Source of the DNA: Verrucomicrobiaceae bacterium
Lineage (GTDB): Bacteria; Verrucomicrobiota; Verrucomicrobiia; Verrucomicrobiales; Verrucomicrobiaceae
DNA: 64,000 nucleotides
Assembly: GCA_015075365.1 (NCBI GenBank)
Contig: JABTUN010000001.1
Coordinates: 434,001 to 498,000 of the forward strand
Direction: 5' to 3'
Made by a program: the position numbers and the translations under genes. The notes beneath the pieces are model-generated. The model was not told the origin of the DNA. It ran no database searches and worked only from the letters and a program-made list of their open reading frames with translations. Below, one piece after another: positions 36,949 through 47,000 of the stretch; the stretch's first letter is position 1; each line of letters starts with the position of its first letter.

Positions 36949-38381
36949 ACGCCGACTTCTGCCATTCCCGCCGCCATTTCCTCGGCACCAGCGCCTTCAA
37001 CCTCAGCGCGCTGGGCCTTGCCACGCTGCTGCGTGATGACGGGCTGCTGGCCGCGGAGAAGCCGCCGCTCGCGCCGGTGGTGTATGACACGCTGCCGAAG
37101 AAGCCGCACCATGAGCCGCGCGCGAAGGCGATGATCTCTCTCTTCATGGGCGGCGGGCCGAGCCACATGGACATGTTTGATCCCAAGCCCATGCTCAACA
37201 AGTGGGACGGCAAGCTCTTCCCCGGCGGCGAGATCAAGTTCGACAACAGCGGCGGCGCCACGCGCACGGTGATGGGCAGCCCGTTCAAATTCACGAAGCA
37301 CGGGCAGAGCGGCATCGAGATGTCCGAGCTGGTCCCGCACATGGGCGGCATCGCGGACGACATCTGCCTCGTGCGCAGCATGAACCTCAAGGGCATCCGC
37401 AACCATGTCGCGGGCATGAAGGCGATGGACACCGGCACCGGCCTCAACGGACGGCCCGCGCTCGGGAGCTGGATCACCTACGGCCTCGGCAGCGAGTCTC
37501 GCGACCTGCCGGCCTTTGTGGCGCTCGTCATCCGCAAAAACCCGCCGGGGTCGCCCTTCTGGAGCAGCGGGCTGCTGCCCTCGATTTATCAGGGCACGCA
37601 TGTGCGCGAGCAGGAGCCGCGCATCATGAACCTCGACGCGCCGGATTACCTCCAAGGCAGCGCACAAGAGCGCCAGCTCGCGTTTCTCGAACGTGTGAAC
37701 AGCCGCCACCTGGCGCAGCATCCGGGGGAGCTCGATTTGCAGGCACGCATCGCCAGCTACCAGCTCGCCGCGCGCATGCAGACCGCCGCGACGGACGCGC
37801 TGGACGTGGGCAAGGAATCCGAGGCGACGCGCAGACTCTACGGCGCGGACAATACCACCACCAAACCGCTGGCCGAGGCCTGCATCATCGCGCGCCGCCT
37901 CGTGGAGCGCGGCGTGCGCTTTGTGCAGATCTGGGACTACTCCTGGGACATGCACGAGAACATCAACGAGGCGCTGGTGAAGCGCTGCGCCGCCAGCGAC
38001 CAGCCCAGTGCCGCGCTGGTGAAGGATCTCAAGGCGCGCGGCATGCTCGACAGCACGCTCGTCTTCTGGGGCGGCGAGATGGGCCGCCTGCCCGTCATCC
38101 AGACACGCGGAAAAAACGGCAAGCCGGGCCGCGACCACAACACGGACGGCTTCAGCATCTGGCTGGCCGGCGGCGGCGTGAAAAACGGCCACATCCACGG
38201 CGCGACGGACGAATGGGGCCTCTTTGCCACCGAGGGCGTGGTGCATCATCACGACTATCTCTCCACCGTGCTGCATCTTTTCGGCCTGGAGGAGAAAAAG
38301 CTCGCCTACAAGCGCAACGGCCGCGCCGAGACCCTGCTCAACGGCCAGCCAGGACGCGTGGTGACGGAGCTGCTGGCCTGA
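36945..38381 (+). CDS. DUF1501 Tat-exported protein
   Basis: 478 residues, with a twin-arginine region HSRRHFLGTSAFNLSALGLATLL. Typical DUF1501 blocks: AMISLFMGGGPSHMDMFDPKPML, ICLVRSM, ALGSWITYGLGSES, FLERVNSRHLAQH, CIIARRLVERGVRFVQIWD and VFWGGEMGRLP. The ATG at 36945 overlaps the PSD1 stop; the earlier in-frame start at 36903 would place 14 residues before the Tat motif and deep inside the PSD1 gene. The third DUF1501 gene of the directon. Confidence 0.9.
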   Translation: MNADFCHSRRHFLGTSAFNLSALGLATLLRDDGLLAAEKPPLAPVVYDTLPKKPHHEPRAKAMISLFMGGGPSHMDMFDPKPMLNKWDGKLFPGGEIKFDNSGGATRTVMGSPFKFTKHGQSGIEMSELVPHMGGIADDICLVRSMNLKGIRNHVAGMKAMDTGTGLNGRPALGSWITYGLGSESRDLPAFVALVIRKNPPGSPFWSSGLLPSIYQGTHVREQEPRIMNLDAPDYLQGSAQERQLAFLERVNSRHLAQHPGELDLQARIASYQLAARMQTAATDALDVGKESEATRRLYGADNTTTKPLAEACIIARRLVERGVRFVQIWDYSWDMHENINEALVKRCAASDQPSAALVKDLKARGMLDSTLVFWGGEMGRLPVIQTRGKNGKPGRDHNTDGFSIWLAGGGVKNGHIHGATDEWGLFATEGVVHHHDYLSTVLHLFGLEEKKLAYKRNGRAETLLNGQPGRVVTELLA

Positions 38382-38430
38382 TGCTGCGAATGGGACGACA
38401 AAACCGGCGTGGAGGCGCTGTATTGGTCTC

Positions 38431-39864
38431 ATGCGAACCATCCTGCTCTCCCTCGCCGCCGCACTCTCGATCCATGCCGCTGACGCGCCGCTGAAAGCGG
38501 GCGCCGCCACGGCGAACATCACACCGGAGCTCGGCGGCAGCGTGGTGGGCGGTTTCGCGCCGTTTCCCTGCACGCACATCCATGATGAGCTGCACGCGCG
38601 CTGCCTCGTGCTCGATGACGGCAAAACAAAGCTGGCGCTGGTGGTGTGCGACCTGCTCGGCCTGCACCGCAGCGTGTCGTTGAAGGCCCGCGAGCTCATC
38701 GAAAAAGAAGCCGGCATCCCCGCGGCCAACGTGCTCATCTCCGGCACGCACACGCATTCCGCCGTGAACGCGCTCGGCGGCCCGGTGCGCGGCTACTATT
38801 CCGACCAGGAGCTGACGGATTACCAAACATTCGTCGCCCGCCGCATCGCCGATGGGGTGCGCTGCGCGGTGAACCTGCTCCGCCCGGCGGAGATCGCGTT
38901 TGGCACTGTGGACGTGCCGGAGCATGTCCACATCCGCCGCTGGTTCCTCAAGGAGGGCACCATGCCGCCGAATCCCTTCGGCAAGATCGACAAGGTGAAA
39001 ATGAATCCCGGCGCCGGGAATCCGAACCTCGTCGAACCCGCCGGCGAGGCGGATCCGACGATCAGCTTCATCGCCCTGCGCGAACCAGGCGGGCGCATGA
39101 TCTCGATCTACTCCGCCTATTCGCTGCATTACGTCGGCGGTGTCGGCAACGGGCACATCTCCGCCGACTACTACGGCTATTACTGCGAGGCCTTGAAGCG
39201 CCTGCAAACCGGAGGCGACGAGTATCCGGCCTTCGTCGGCATCATGGCCAACGGCACCAGCGGAGACGCCAACAACATCAACTTCCGCACGCCCCAGCCG
39301 CGCAAGCAGCCCTACGAGCAGATGCAATACGTCGCCAACGACGTGGCGGCCAAGGTCAACGCCGCGCTGAAAGGCCTGACATGGCAAAGCAGCGCGTCCC
39401 TCGACGCGCGTTACCGCGAGCTGGACGTGAAGTGGCGCAAGATCGAGCCCGAGCTCATCGCCTGGGCGAAGGAAACCGAGGCCAAGGCCCCGCGCATCCA
39501 GGGCGGCAAGGCCGACCTGCCGCTCGCCTACGCCGGACGCGTGCAACGCCTCGCCGAGGCCAGCCCGGAGACCAAATTCCCCGCGCAGATCCTCCGCATC
39601 GGCGACATCTGCATCGGCTCCTCCCCCTGCGAGACCTTTGCGGAGACCGGTGTCGAGTTCCGCAAGCGCAGCCCGTTTGAAAAATCCTTCATGGTCGAGC
39701 TGGCGCACGGCTACTACGGCTACATGCCCACGCCACGTCACTTTGAGCTCGGCGGCTACGAAACCTGGCCCGGCACCAACAACACCGAGTCCCAGGCCTC
39801 CGTGAAGCTCATGAACGCGCTGCTGGAGATGGCGGCGGAGGTCAGGCCGTCCGCCGGCCAATGA
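38431..39864 (+). CDS. Neutral/alkaline ceramidase-like secreted protein (paralogue 2)
   Basis: 477 residues, signal peptide (1-17). It has LKAGAATANITPELGG, SGTHTHSAVNAL (His107/His109), YSLHYVGGV and, at the ceramidase nucleophile position, GDANNIN instead of GDVSPN. The same Ser-to-Asn change as in the paralogue at 17224-18651 indicates a shared, non-canonical subfamily with zinc ligands kept. Last gene of the plus-strand directon; its 3' end overlaps the convergent CHASE2 gene by 23 bp. Catalytic role unproven. Confidence 0.8.
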   Translation: MRTILLSLAAALSIHAADAPLKAGAATANITPELGGSVVGGFAPFPCTHIHDELHARCLVLDDGKTKLALVVCDLLGLHRSVSLKARELIEKEAGIPAANVLISGTHTHSAVNALGGPVRGYYSDQELTDYQTFVARRIADGVRCAVNLLRPAEIAFGTVDVPEHVHIRRWFLKEGTMPPNPFGKIDKVKMNPGAGNPNLVEPAGEADPTISFIALREPGGRMISIYSAYSLHYVGGVGNGHISADYYGYYCEALKRLQTGGDEYPAFVGIMANGTSGDANNINFRTPQPRKQPYEQMQYVANDVAAKVNAALKGLTWQSSASLDARYRELDVKWRKIEPELIAWAKETEAKAPRIQGGKADLPLAYAGRVQRLAEASPETKFPAQILRIGDICIGSSPCETFAETGVEFRKRSPFEKSFMVELAHGYYGYMPTPRHFELGGYETWPGTNNTESQASVKLMNALLEMAAEVRPSAGQ

Positions 39865-41032
39865 TGCCGCCGACCATCGCGGATGCGGTCAGCAGCGCGA
39901 CCGGGATCGTGGGCGGAAACCACAGCAAGCTCGTCTGAAAGCCAAGGAACACGGCCACGATGGTGGCAAAGATGAGCAGGAAGCCGCGGGCAGGGCATTT
40001 CTGCCGCGGCGTGCGCGCCACCATCCACAAGCCGGCCAGCGCCACGACTGCCCACACGATCCACTGCTCAAACTCACCGAGGAGCTGGATGCGCGGCAGG
40101 GACAGGACGCCCGCAAGCGCCTGCGCATGCCGGCGCGCGATCCCCGGCGTGTTCCTGTCGTCCACGCCGAGGACGATGATCTTCGCGGCCTGGATGCGCG
40201 CCTTGTCCTCCGCGCCCAGCGCGTCCGCCAGCCCGCCGGAGAGGAAACCGAGCGCGTTGATCTCATTGACCGGCTTCTGCGGATCAACCGCAAGGCGTCC
40301 ATCATTCTCCAGAGGCACAAAAACACCCTGGCGCAGGTAGGCGCCCGCTCCAGGCCCCAAAAGCACCCGGTGCAGCGCATACGGCGTCCGCGTCAGGCGG
40401 GCGAGCGCCTGCGCGACGACACCCGGCATGAGCACCTCCTCGTCACGCAGCACATACGGCATCGAGTTCGGCGTGAAGAGCCCCAGCTCGCCATGGCGGC
40501 GAATCGCCGGATCAGGCGCGGCCATGAGGGCGGAGATCGGCGGGGCCAGCTCCGGCTCCCCCGCCGCTTTCTGGAAGCCTGGGATCACGTTCTCCAGACC
40601 GCCCGTGAAGGCCGGGCCAGCGGCAGACTCCGCCAGACGCGCCTCCACTCCCATCACGACACTGGGCAGCGGCACGAGCGCCTCAGCCACCGCGGGAATG
40701 AAATCTGGAGCCGGTTTTCCCCACTGCAGGGGCTCCGGGATGACGATCACGGCATCCTCCGCCGGACGCAGGCCGCCGAGGATCATCTGCCAGTCGATCG
40801 GCAGCGGCGGCCAGCCCGCATACTCCGCGCGGTCCGCCGGATCGAGGCGCACGAGGAGCACCTCGTCCTTCCTGGCCGCCGGATCCGGCGTGGTGAGCTT
40901 CTCGCGCGAGTTCGCGACGAGGAAATCCAGAAACAGCTCGTCCACCCGCTGAAACCGCCCCGCCCGCTGCTCACGATCCAGCCACCAAGCCAGCGGGGCG
41001 AGGACGAGGAGCAGGATGATGACGCGCAGCAT
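39842..41032 (-). CDS. Standalone CHASE2-like membrane protein
   Basis: 396 residues. One N-terminal hydrophobic helix (VIILLLVLAPLAWWL) is followed by an extracytoplasmic domain (about 25-310) like CHASE2 sensors: LFLDFLVANSREKLTTPDP, VLLVRLDPADRAEYAGWPP, IDWQMILGGL, and a late AAKIIVLGVDDRN block. Then come about three C-terminal membrane helices (WIVWAVVALAGLWMVA, FLLIFATIVAVFLGF, IPVALLTASAMVGGI). CHASE2 is normally fused to a kinase or cyclase; here no output domain follows, so it may act through a partner or be non-signalling. It starts 37 bp downstream of the giant-protein gene on the same strand and may be co-expressed. Confidence 0.65.
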   Translation of the reverse strand: MLRVIILLLVLAPLAWWLDREQRAGRFQRVDELFLDFLVANSREKLTTPDPAARKDEVLLVRLDPADRAEYAGWPPLPIDWQMILGGLRPAEDAVIVIPEPLQWGKPAPDFIPAVAEALVPLPSVVMGVEARLAESAAGPAFTGGLENVIPGFQKAAGEPELAPPISALMAAPDPAIRRHGELGLFTPNSMPYVLRDEEVLMPGVVAQALARLTRTPYALHRVLLGPGAGAYLRQGVFVPLENDGRLAVDPQKPVNEINALGFLSGGLADALGAEDKARIQAAKIIVLGVDDRNTPGIARRHAQALAGVLSLPRIQLLGEFEQWIVWAVVALAGLWMVARTPRQKCPARGFLLIFATIVAVFLGFQTSLLWFPPTIPVALLTASAMVGGIIGRRTA

Positions 41033-41069
41033 GCGCCGGGTTTAGCGGCGGCGGCCGCGCTGCGCAAGA

Positions 41070-44000
41070 TCAGTTGTCGGTCACACGGAGGCGGATGAAA
41101 CCCGGTTCAGAGGAGTCTTCGATGGAAGGATGCACGCGGAAGGTGACGAGCTCGGTGATACCATCGCCAGTGGGCACGGGCGACCCGAGCTGTTCCAGAT
41201 TGTTCGCGGGGATGTCCTCCCAGCCAGCGAGCGTGATGGAGCGCTGGAGGCGGTAAGTGAGCGTGCCCGGCACGATGCGGCGGCGGTAACTGATGGTGAG
41301 ATAGTGCTCGCCGTCCGAGGGATTGGTGGCGTTGGTGGTGGCGGGGAGGAGGGAGTTCGTGGCGGTGGTGGGGCTGGCTCCGAGGGCATATTCGAGGAGG
41401 TTCGCGATGCCGTCGCCGTCATAATCGTCGGAGGGGCCGGTGTTGCCGCCAGCCATGCCGGAGCCGGAACTCCATTCGCCAAAGGGTGCATAACGACTAA
41501 CCGCGATAGTGTAGGCATGGGTGGTGGTGCCATCGCCTGCCGTGACAAGGAGATTCACGGTGGCGGTGGCTCCAGAGAAGGCGATCGGATCGCTGGCGGC
41601 GCCCGATGCAACTGGCGTGCCATTGACCATGACACTAGCCGTCGAGTGAGAGGTGACCGGCGTGACCGTGAAGGAGGTGGCGGCATTCGGCACGCCGGCA
41701 GTGACATTGAACGTGGTGCTGGCGAAGGCCGGATAGACCGCGCCGGGACTGACGGAGAGCCCCGAGAGCGTGGCATCCGTGCTGATGGTGCTGAAGGTGA
41801 GGCTGGCACCATTGGTATCACCGCCAGGATTGGTCCCGGTAAGACGGAAATGGTAGGTGGTGCCGGGAAGGAGCCCGGTGAGCGTGACGCTGACGTTTTG
41901 CGCCGTGCTGCCATTCGCGGGGGAAAGGGTGACCGCAGTGGTGGTGCCATAGGCATTGGTGCCCCCATGCTGGAAGCTCGCGCTGGTCAGCGTGCCGTTG
42001 GGATTGACGATGCCATTGAGCGTGGCGGTGGTGGTGCCGACGGCGGTGGCGGCGAGGGTGGTGACCGCCGGCGCGGGGGCATTGAGGTAACGGACCATCA
42101 TCTGCGAGGACTGATGGTAGTCATCACCAGGCTGCCAGGCATACAAGGTGATCACCCCAGGCCCTGTGACGGTGACGCGACTGCTATCGAGCGTGGCCGG
42201 GCCATCGACGATGTAATTGACAGGAAGTCCACTGCTGGAGGCGGCTTCTAGGACGACGGAATTTCCCACTGGCGTATCCCCCGGAGCCGGGAAATCGACC
42301 GTCTGCACCGGAGCGAGACCGGGAAGCACCAATGCAGGGGTGAAGGCATCCCGCCAGGCAAGGCCGATACCGCCGCGCGTGCCGAAACCGCAACTCCAGA
42401 GGGAGCCATCTTGGGTGGATACGAGGGTGCTGTAGTTGCTGGCGAAAGCGCGGCCCCAGCCATCGGCTGTGCCGAGCTGGGCAGGCGTGTTGCGGGTGCT
42501 GGTGCCGCCGTCACCGAGCTGGCCGTAGAAATTGTATCCCCAGCTCCAAAGCGTGCGGTCGGCCCGGATGGCGACGGTGTGATAGGAGCCTGCTGCGACA
42601 TCCTTCCAAGAAGAGGCGGCGGCGATTTGCACTGGAGTGCTCCGACTCGTGTAGGAGCCATCACCGAGCTGGCCAAAGCTATTGTTGCCCCATCCCCACA
42701 GGGAGCCATCGGCCTGGGTGGCGACGGTATGATGCCAACCGGCGGAAACCCTGGCCCAGGAGGTGTTGGTGCCAATTTGGACCGGGGTGGACCGGTTGGT
42801 GGTGGTACCATCACCGAGCTGGCCGTAGAAGTTGTAACCCCAGGCCCACAGCGTGCCGTCCTGCTTGCGGGCGAGGACATGGTAGCCACCGCTGACGACA
42901 TCGGCCCAGTCTGACGCTGTCCCTATCTGCATGGGAAGGAGCTGGTCGGTGGAGCTGGCCACCCCGTTGCCCATCTGGCCGTCGGAATTGTAACCCCAGG
43001 CCCACAGCGTACCGCCCGCACGCAAGGCCACCGTGAAAGAACGGCCTGCTGTGACCTTGAGCCAATTGCTGTCCGAGCCGACCTGACCTGGCGTGGTCCG
43101 CTGTGTGGTCGTCCCATCACCGAGCTGGCCATCGCCATTGGCCCCCCAGGTCCAAAGAGTGCCGTCACCCCGGACCGCCGCTGTGTGGAGACCGCCTGTG
43201 GCAATGCTGAGCCACTGCGTGCCGGGCTGGGGTTGGGAGGGAACGGGACGCTGTGCTGAATCACTCAGACCATTGCCGAGCTGACCATTACCATTATTCC
43301 CGAAGGTCCAGAGGGTCCCGTCCTGCCGCAGAATGGCTCCATGGCCGTCCCCCGCCGCCGCATCAGCCACGGGTCCAAACTGCGCGGCCACCGGTTTGAG
43401 CAAATGCCCACGGTAGCCGAGCTGGCCGCTGCCATTTTCGCCCCAGCTCCAAAGGGTGCCATCCGCCTTCATGGCGACATTGGCCGCATGTCCAGGAGCG
43501 ATGATCTGCCAGCCATCCGAGACTCCCACTTGCACAGGCACGTTGCCAGCGGCGTCTGTCCGGGTGTAGCCCTGACCGAGCTGGCCGTTGAGATTACGTC
43601 CCCAGGCCCAGAGGGTGCCGCCTGTGCGCACGGCCAGCACATGATCGGCACCAGCACGCACCTGCTGCCAGTTTGTGGCCGTGCCCACCTGGATGGGGGA
43701 GGTGCGGTTGAGCAGTGTGCCGTCGCCGATCTGGCCGAAAAGATTACGTCCCCAGGTCCACAAAGTTCCGTCCGCACGAACGGCGGCGGAGAAATAGTAG
43801 CCGGCAGTGAAGCTGGTGCAGTTCGTCATGGTCGCGATCTGAACCGGGGAGGTGGCATCGGTCGTGCTGCCGTTGCCAATCTGGCCGTAAAGATTGTCAC
43901 CGAAGGCCCAGAAGGTGCCGTCCTGCCTGCGAGCGAGGCTGTGGTAGGCACCAGCGGCGACGGCAGACCATGTGTTCAATGTCCCGACCTGGAGCGGGGT

Positions 44001-47000
44001 GCTGTTGGCCGTGGTGCCTGTGGTTCCCTGACCGAGCTGGCCGTCACTGTTGTAGCCCCATGCCCACAGAGTTCCGTCTGTTTTGATGGCCAGGGTATGG
44101 TAAAGCCCCGCCACGGCCACGAGCCAGTTGGTGGCCGTGCCTACCTGGACGAACGACGTGCGATCCGTCGTGGTTCCATCTCCGATCTGGCCGTAAAAAT
44201 TGTCTCCAGCAGCCCAAAGGGTGCCGTTGCCACGCACCGCGACGCTGTGGTAGCCGCCGTTGCTGACCTGAGCCCAATCGGTGGCGGTTCCGACCTGCAC
44301 CGGCACCCATTGGGTGGAAATATTGCCGAGACCGAGTTGTCCATCGCTGTTCTGCCCCCAGGCCCAGAGAGTGCCATCCGCCCGGCGGGCGATGACTGAG
44401 CTAGCCCCTTTGCTGCTGCTGATGTGGGTGTAGGCCGGGGTGGAGAGAACCACAAAGGTCTGTGTGACCGGTTTGGCAGATCCATAGGCACCTCCATCGC
44501 CAGCTTGTGAGGCTCTAATCGTCACCGTGCCTGGAGTGCCGGTCAAGGTGACCGTGTTTCCTGATAAAGTGGCCGAGGCAGCACCTGCGGTGATCTCGTA
44601 ACTGACCGGCAGACCGCTGCTGGCCGTGGCGGCGAGGGCAAAAGGAGCATCCGTGGTGCGTTTCGCCGGGATGGACGGGAAGGTGATGGACTGGGTGACG
44701 AGTTCGAGAGTGATGTCGTTGCCGTCCCCCCCTGCGTAAGTGATCTGGAAGAGGTAAGATTGGCCGCCAAAGCTGACACTCACGGTGCCACCTTCCGGCA
44801 GGCCACTAAAGGCACCCCGTACGGGGGTGAAGCCCGTGTTGTTCACCAAGGTGAGCAATGTCCCCTGTGTGGGTGCAAAGCCCAGCGTGAGGCTGAGGGG
44901 CCGGCCGGAGGCGTCAAAGCCATCGCTGACCACAGGGACATCGTCCGGGGTGTCAAACGTGGCATTCGAAGACGTCGTGAAAGTCCGGTTCGGGCTGGCA
45001 AACACCCCGGCGGCGGTCGTGGCGACGAGGCGGTAGTGGTAGGTCTGGTAAGGCTGAAGATCCACCAGAGGCGCGAAGACCGTTTCGGCCGCTGTGCCTG
45101 GGCTGAAGTTCACCGCCGGGGTGCTGTTCCCATAGGCAGGCGTTTCTCCATACTCGAACTGCACCGTGCCGCTGTGCGTTTCCCCGGTGATCGAGCCGTT
45201 CAAGGTGGCCGTGGATTCCGTGATCAGGCTGGCTGGCGACGCGAGCACCACCGGCGGCTGGCGCAGGCGGAAGAACGCGGTGCCATTGCCACCGTAGAGA
45301 TAACCATCGGCTCCCAAAGCGAGGCCCTGCGCCGGAGAGACCCCATCCTGACGGCCGCTGAAGGCGTGAAGCGAGGTCACCGAGCCATCGGGAGCGACGC
45401 GAAACACCGTCCCCAGACCATAAGCACCGCCTGCCGAGGTCAGCCCATAAAAGCAGCCGTCCGGCGCAGCCTGCAAACCACCCACCGGGCCGGAGCCGGG
45501 CTGATCGCCCGCGTTACCCGTGAAGCTGGCAAGCGTCGTGAGCACCCCGCCGGTGGTGATCCGAAACACGGTGCCGGCACTCGAAAGTCCTCCTCCGTTC
45601 GTGGTGCCGTAGATCGCACCATCCGCCCCCTGAACCAACAGGCCGGAAGGGCTGCTGCCAAGCGTGGTGCCAAGCGTGCCTGAGAAGGTGGCCAGCGTGG
45701 TCAATGCGCCTGCCGGGGTGAGGCGGAAGACGGTGCCGAACCCCGTGGAGCCGCCCGCCGTGGTCGTACCATAGTAGTTGCCATCCGAGGCGAGGAGCAG
45801 CGGTGCCTGCGGGCTGGAGCCCAAATTGGCCCCGGTCGTGCCAGTGAAACTGATGAGGGTGGTCTGCACGCCGGCGGGAGTCATTCGGAAAACGGAACCG
45901 AAACCACCCGTGCCACCGCCGCTGGTCGTGCCGAGGTAATTCCCGTCCGCCCCCAAAATGAGCGGTGCCTGAGGACCGGAGCCGGGATTGGCCCCGGAGT
46001 TTCCAGTGAAGCTGATGAGTGTGGTGAGGACGCCCGCAGGAGTGAGTTTGAAGACAGAGCCGAGGTTGATCGCACCACCTGCGGCGGTGGTTCCGTAGAA
46101 GTTGCCGTCAGGTCCGGCGAAAAGACCCGCACGGGCATTCAGGGCCGTGGTGCCGGAGACGGGACTCAGTGTGGCGAGGCGGACAGGTGCCTCACCGGGC
46201 AGTCCGGCCTGCAAAGTGCCGGCTCCCACCGCACCACCGCCACCCAGCGTGGCACCAAAGAACCTGCCATCGCCACCCTGGGCCAGGCGGCCGAGATTGG
46301 GCGCGGCACTGAGATGGACGAGAGTGGTGAGAAGTCCCTGCGGGGTGATCTTGAAGATCGTGCCGTTGTTGTTCAAGCCACCGCCATTGGTGGTGCCATA
46401 CAAGGCACCATCGGTTCCCTCGACCAGTTCGCCCTGAGGACTCGATCCCAAAAGCGTGCCGGTGGTGCCGCTGAAGCTGATCAAGGTCGTCAACAGGCCT
46501 GCGGGGGTGATGGAGAAGACGGTGCCCAGGTTGTTCAACCCACCCGTTTGTGTGGTGCCGTAGAGCGTGCCGTCCGCAAGCTGCGCGAGAGCGCCTTTCG
46601 GGCTGCTGCCCAAGGCGGAACCCGTCGTGCCGCTGAAGGAAACCAGCGAGGTGAAGCCCGCGCCCAGAGTGACTTGGAAAACGGTCCCAAGATTGTTCGC
46701 CCCACCGGTGGCGGTGGTGCCGTAAAGATGTCCGTCTGCCCCTTGGATCAGGCTCGCGGTAGGCGTCGCACCCGGGAAGGTGCCGGCGGTGCCCGTAAAC
46801 TGCACCAGGGTGGTGAGGACTCCGGCAGGTGTGAGACGGAAAATGGTGCCAAAGCCTCCAGTTCCTCCTGTGGCCGTGGTTCCATAAAAATTCCCGTCAC
46901 TGGCGAGCACGAGACTGGCCCGCGGGCTGGAGCCCAAAGCCGTGCCGGTCGTCCCGGTGAAGTTGACCAAGGTGCTGAGCACGCCGGAGGTCGTCACCTT

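Noticed and set aside
36936..38753. Minus-strand open frame of 605 codons opposite the DUF1501 and ceramidase-like genes
   Set aside because: Antisense shadow; composition (Ala/Arg/His-rich) is not protein-like and it crosses two real genes.
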